Shown here piece after piece: positions 60,879 through 64,000 of a stretch of DNA of 64,000 bases. How positions within the stretch are numbered: the stretch's first letter is position 1; each line of letters starts with the position of its first letter. The notes under the pieces were generated by a model. The model made no database searches, was not told where the DNA came from, and was given only the letters and a program-made list of their open reading frames with translations. A program made the translations under genes and the position numbers. Source of the DNA: Tumebacillus sp. BK434 (GTDB taxonomy: Bacteria > Bacillota > Bacilli > Tumebacillales > Tumebacillaceae); NCBI RefSeq assembly GCF_004340785.1, contig NZ_SLXS01000002.1, positions 62,001 through 126,000 of the forward strand, read 5' to 3'.

Positions 60879-62579
60879 ATGTCAACCGAACAGCGCATGA
60901 AATCAGACATCGAGATCGCCCAAGCGGCCACCCTGCGTCCGATCCAGGAGATCGCAGCCCAGGTCGGCCTGACCCCTGAAGATATTGAGCAATACGGCAA
61001 GTACAAAGCGAAAATTTCGCTGGACGTCTACCGCCGCCTGCAAGACCAGGCGGACGGCAAGCTGATCCTCGTCACGGCGATCTCGCCGACCCCGGCGGGT
61101 GAAGGCAAGTCGACGACGACCGTCGGCCTCGGACAAGCGCTGGGCAAACTGCTGCAAGACAGCGGCCAGCGCGCGATGATCTGCCTGCGCGAGCCGTCGC
61201 TCGGCCCGTCCTTCGGCATGAAAGGCGGCGCGGCCGGCGGCGGCCACTCGCAGATCGTGCCGATGGAAGACATCAACCTGCACTTCACCGGCGATTTCCA
61301 TGCGATCACTTCGGCGCACAACCTGCTCGCCGCGCTGATCGACAACCACATCCACCAGGGCAACCAGCTGCGCTTCGACGTGCGCCGCATCACCTGGAAC
61401 CGCGTGCTGGACATGAACGACCGCGCCTTGCGCCAGATCGTCGTCGGTCTCGGCGGCCCGGCGAACGGCGTGCCCCGGGAGAGCGGCTTCGACATCACCG
61501 TCGCTTCGGAAGTGATGGCGGTGCTCTGCCTCGCCCATGACGAGCAAGACCTCAAAGCGCGGCTGAAGCGCATGATCATCGGCTACAACACCGACAAGGC
61601 GCCGATCACCGTCGCCGACCTCGGTGCGGAAGGCGCGATGGCCGTGCTGCTCAAAGATGCGATTCAGCCCAACCTCGTGCAGACGCTGGAACACACCCCG
61701 GCGCTCGTCCACGGCGGTCCGTTTGCGAACATCGCGCACGGCTGCAACTCGGTGATCGCGACGAAGATGGCGCTGAAGCTCGCCGACTACGTCGTCACCG
61801 AAGCCGGTTTTGGCGCCGACCTTGGCGCGGAGAAGTTCTTCCACATCAAGAGCCGCCAAGCGGGCCTGTCCCCGGCGGCCACTGTGGTCGTCGCGACGGT
61901 GCGGGCGCTGAAGATGCACGGCGGCGTCGACAAAGCGAACCTCGGCACCCCGAACACAGAAGCGGTGGAGCAAGGCTTGTCCAACCTGTCCAAGCACATC
62001 GAAAATGTGCAGATGTTCAACATCCCGGCGGTCGTCGCGATCAACAAGTTCCCGACCGACACGGACGAAGAGATCGCCGTCGTCACCAACTGGTGCCAGG
62101 AGAACGGCATCCCGGTCGCGCTGTCCGAAGTGTTTACGAACGGCGGCGATGGCGGGCTGGACCTTGCGAAGCAGGTGCTGGAGATCGTCAACAACCGTCC
62201 GGGCGGCCTGATGTTCCTCTACAATGAGACCGACACGATTCCTGACAAGATCGAAACGATCGTCCGCGAAATCTACGGCGGCGATGCTGTGCAGTACACG
62301 TCGAAAGCGCAGACGATGCTGAAACGCATCGACGAGATGGGGCTCGGCCATCTGCCGGTCTGCATGGCGAAGACCCAGTACTCGTTTTCCGACAATCCGA
62401 ACCTGCGCGGCCGTCCGGAAGGCTTTACGATCACGATCCGCGAGCTGAAAATCTCCGCCGGCGCCGGCTTTATCGTCGCGATCACCGGCGACATCATGAC
62501 CATGCCGGGCCTGCCGAAAGTGCCGGCCGCGATGAACATGGATCTGCTCGCAGAAGGCAAGGTCACCGGGCTGTTCTAG
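60879..62579 (+). CDS. fhs: Formate-tetrahydrofolate ligase
   Basis: A 566-residue enzyme making 10-formyl-THF from formate, THF and ATP in one-carbon metabolism. The P-loop [14 protein letters not shown] is at about 65-78. [21 protein letters not shown] and [21 protein letters not shown] are diagnostic. [12 protein letters not shown]-type and [23 protein letters not shown] blocks near the C-terminus are intact. ATG 60879 has AAGGAG ten bases upstream. The protein is slightly longer than the family average. Confidence 0.96.
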   Translation: MSTEQRMKSDIEIAQAATLRPIQEIAAQVGLTPEDIEQYGKYKAKISLDVYRRLQDQADGKLILVTAISPTPAGEGKSTTTVGLGQALGKLLQDSGQRAMICLREPSLGPSFGMKGGAAGGGHSQIVPMEDINLHFTGDFHAITSAHNLLAALIDNHIHQGNQLRFDVRRITWNRVLDMNDRALRQIVVGLGGPANGVPRESGFDITVASEVMAVLCLAHDEQDLKARLKRMIIGYNTDKAPITVADLGAEGAMAVLLKDAIQPNLVQTLEHTPALVHGGPFANIAHGCNSVIATKMALKLADYVVTEAGFGADLGAEKFFHIKSRQAGLSPAATVVVATVRALKMHGGVDKANLGTPNTEAVEQGLSNLSKHIENVQMFNIPAVVAINKFPTDTDEEIAVVTNWCQENGIPVALSEVFTNGGDGGLDLAKQVLEIVNNRPGGLMFLYNETDTIPDKIETIVREIYGGDAVQYTSKAQTMLKRIDEMGLGHLPVCMAKTQYSFSDNPNLRGRPEGFTITIRELKISAGAGFIVAITGDIMTMPGLPKVPAAMNMDLLAEGKVTGLF

Positions 62580-62646
62580 AACTTGCCACGCAACAGATAA
62601 AGCTGCCACGGGCATACTAGAACAAAGCCGCACTTTCTAACTTTTG

Positions 62647-62693
62647 TGACAAGTTTTTGTCAAATTGACACTTCACTCGATCAGAGTTAGAAT
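62647..62693 (+). promoter_or_regulatory. nadA promoter with adjoining palindrome
   Basis: TTGACA (62665-62670) and TAGAAT (62688-62693) are 17 bases apart, a strong sigma-A promoter. Directly upstream, TGACAAGTTTTTGTCA (62647-62662) is a 16-base palindrome that could bind a NAD-pathway repressor of the NiaR type; that role is inferred only from position. Confidence 0.7.
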
Positions 62694-62748
62694 GACAGAA
62701 AATAGGCATAATCAGCCCATTTTCAAATAGAAGGGGGCACTGTCCGCG

Positions 62749-63693
62749 ATGGCTACCATCCAAGCTGTACCGAATCGTGAACAGCTCGACCAATACAAAG
62801 AACGACTGCTCCAACTGAAAAAGGAACGCAACGCCATCATCCTCGCCCACTACTACATGCGGGCTGAGGTGCAGGAAGTGGCCGACTATATCGGGGATTC
62901 TTTTGGCCTCGCGCAAAAGGCGAAAGACACCGATGCGGACGTCATCCTGTTCTGCGGCGTTCACTTTATGGCAGAAAGTGCAAAAATTCTCAATCCAAAT
63001 AAAATCGTGCTCATGCCTGACGAGCGCTCCGGCTGCCCGATGGCCGACATGGTCACCGGCGACGGGCTGCGCAAGCTGAAAGCGGAGCACCCGAACGCGA
63101 CGGTCGTCGCCTACGTCAACACCTCGGCAGAAGTGAAAGCGGAAACGGACATCTGCTGCACCTCCTCGAACGCGTTGAAAGTGATCAACTCCGTCGAGTC
63201 TGACGAGATCATCTGGGTCCCGGACAAGAACCTCGGGCACTATGTCTCGCAGTTCACCGACAAGAAGATGATCATCTGGCAAGGCTACTGCAACACGCAT
63301 GACCTGCTGACGCCGGAAGAAGTGCTCGCGCTGAAGGCGGAATACCCGGACGCGCCGATCGTCGTGCATCCGGAATGCCGCCCGGAAGTGGTGGCGCTCG
63401 GCGATTATGTCGGCTCGACGACCGGCATCCTCAAATACTGCCGCGAGTCGAACTTCAAGGACTACATCGTCGCGACCGAAGAAGGCGTACGCTACATGCT
63501 GGAGAAGGAATCGCCGGAGAAGACGTTCCACTTCGCCTCGCGCTACATGGTCTGCCCGAACATGAAAGTCCACAACGTCAAGAAGATGGTCCGCGCGCTG
63601 GAAACGATGCAGCCACAGATCGAAGTCGATCCGGAAGTGGCGGAGAAAGCCCGCCGTTCGCTCGACCGCATGCTGGAAATCGTTCCGAAGTAA
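62749..63693 (+). CDS. nadA: Quinolinate synthase
   Basis: A 314-residue [4Fe-4S] enzyme condensing iminoaspartate and dihydroxyacetone phosphate to quinolinate in NAD synthesis. Characteristic blocks are NAIILAHYYMRAEVQEVADYIGDS (split by a conserved Tyr pair), the DVILFCGVHFMAESAKIL segment with the first cluster Cys, TSSNAL with a Cys just before, IVVHPECRPEV and VCPNMKVHN with the other cluster cysteines. ATG 62749 follows AAGGGGG. It precedes nadB in one unit. Confidence 0.95.
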   Translation: MATIQAVPNREQLDQYKERLLQLKKERNAIILAHYYMRAEVQEVADYIGDSFGLAQKAKDTDADVILFCGVHFMAESAKILNPNKIVLMPDERSGCPMADMVTGDGLRKLKAEHPNATVVAYVNTSAEVKAETDICCTSSNALKVINSVESDEIIWVPDKNLGHYVSQFTDKKMIIWQGYCNTHDLLTPEEVLALKAEYPDAPIVVHPECRPEVVALGDYVGSTTGILKYCRESNFKDYIVATEEGVRYMLEKESPEKTFHFASRYMVCPNMKVHNVKKMVRALETMQPQIEVDPEVAEKARRSLDRMLEIVPK

Positions 63694-63748
63694 GACGAAG
63701 CGAGCAACACGTTAGAACTACGCAACTCGGTGAAGGAGACACATCCAG

Positions 63749-64000
63749 ATGTTCTCACGATTCATAGCCAACTTTAAGGCAGAAGACGTTACCACCCAAG
63801 ACACCGACGTCGTGGTGATCGGCACCGGCATCGCCGGGATGTATACGGCGCTGAAGATCAGCGAGTATGCGAACGTCGTCATCCTTTGCAAGAAAGGTCT
63901 CACCGAGAGCAATACCAACCGGGCACAAGGGGGAATCGCCGCGGCCATCGCCGAAGGCGATTCCCCTGACTTGCATCGAGAAGACACGATGATGGCCGGG
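63749..64000 (+). CDS. nadB: L-aspartate oxidase, N-terminal part (truncated by the window end)
   Basis: The first 84 residues of a flavoprotein. After an unusually long 20-residue lead ([20 protein letters not shown]) comes the FAD-binding fold [16 protein letters not shown], followed by [16 protein letters not shown], diagnostic of L-aspartate oxidase. It supplies iminoaspartate to NadA, whose gene is directly upstream. ATG 63749 follows GAAGGAGA. The gene runs past base 64000. Confidence 0.92.
   Translation, partial: MFSRFIANFKAEDVTTQDTDVVVIGTGIAGMYTALKISEYANVVILCKKGLTESNTNRAQGGIAAAIAEGDSPDLHREDTMMAG

Overview
The window comes from an endospore-forming, GC-rich member of the Bacillales. 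Sporulation genes (spoIIE, cmpA, an SspF-like spore protein), the B. subtilis-like order spoIIE-yabS-yabT-tilS-hpt-ftsH, a run of thermolysin-type proteases and a lysine-aminomutase operon together suggest a Tumebacillus/Alicyclobacillaceae-like organism. That placement is an inference from gene content; no rRNA gene is present. No tRNA, CRISPR array, transposase or prophage was seen.

Layout. 0-3.5 kb: tail of a probable agmatinase gene, a DUF1934 protein, an XapX-type membrane protein, a chemoreceptor and a secreted protein. 3.5-13.4 kb: six M4 metalloprotease precursors in tandem on the minus strand. The first (3' end of the array) has lost the catalytic histidine. 13.8-25 kb: spore protein, acetyltransferase, a sigma-54 activator, and a compact lysine operon (kdd-kamA-kamB-kamC-kamD-kamE) behind a near-perfect -24/-12 promoter, then a DUF2515 protein. 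25-34.3 kb: two paralogous pairs of Opp-type permeases with unusual fused domains. The first pair and the genes following it are AT-rich and enclose an eight-cysteine peptide gene with two membrane-anchored thioredoxins, a MauE-like protein and an exporter. 34.4-36.5 kb: three short peptides sharing an MKKVVK start and a 13-residue C-terminal pattern, followed past a terminator-like hairpin by a large HEXXH protein. This is the strongest candidate for an undescribed peptide system. 36.5-38 kb: a cyclase-family hydrolase and a membrane protein with no normal start codon. 38.2-46.6 kb: a FadR-box-controlled Fe-S reductase and a thiolase/HBD/crotonase/two acyl-CoA dehydrogenases/MeaB operon. 46.6-49.4 kb: cmpA, dCMP deaminase, and an orphan toxin-like protein with an eCIS-cargo-type N-terminus. 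49.6-60.9 kb: spoIIE, a holin-like small toxin, yabS, yabT, a split ThrE exporter, tilS, hpt, ftsH and an HD-GYP protein. 60.9-64 kb: fhs, nadA and the start of nadB.

How the parts work together. Secreted M4 proteases would release peptides and amino acids. Permeases may import peptides. The Kam enzymes isomerise and oxidise lysine, and the thiolase-to-acyl-CoA-dehydrogenase operon can process the C4 acyl-CoA products. The next steps of lysine fermentation (kce, kal) are not in the window. The spoIIE region couples sporulation to housekeeping genes. The two peptide loci probably make secreted or modified peptides, but neither product is proven. Function calls rest on reading motifs and gene order; no database search was run.
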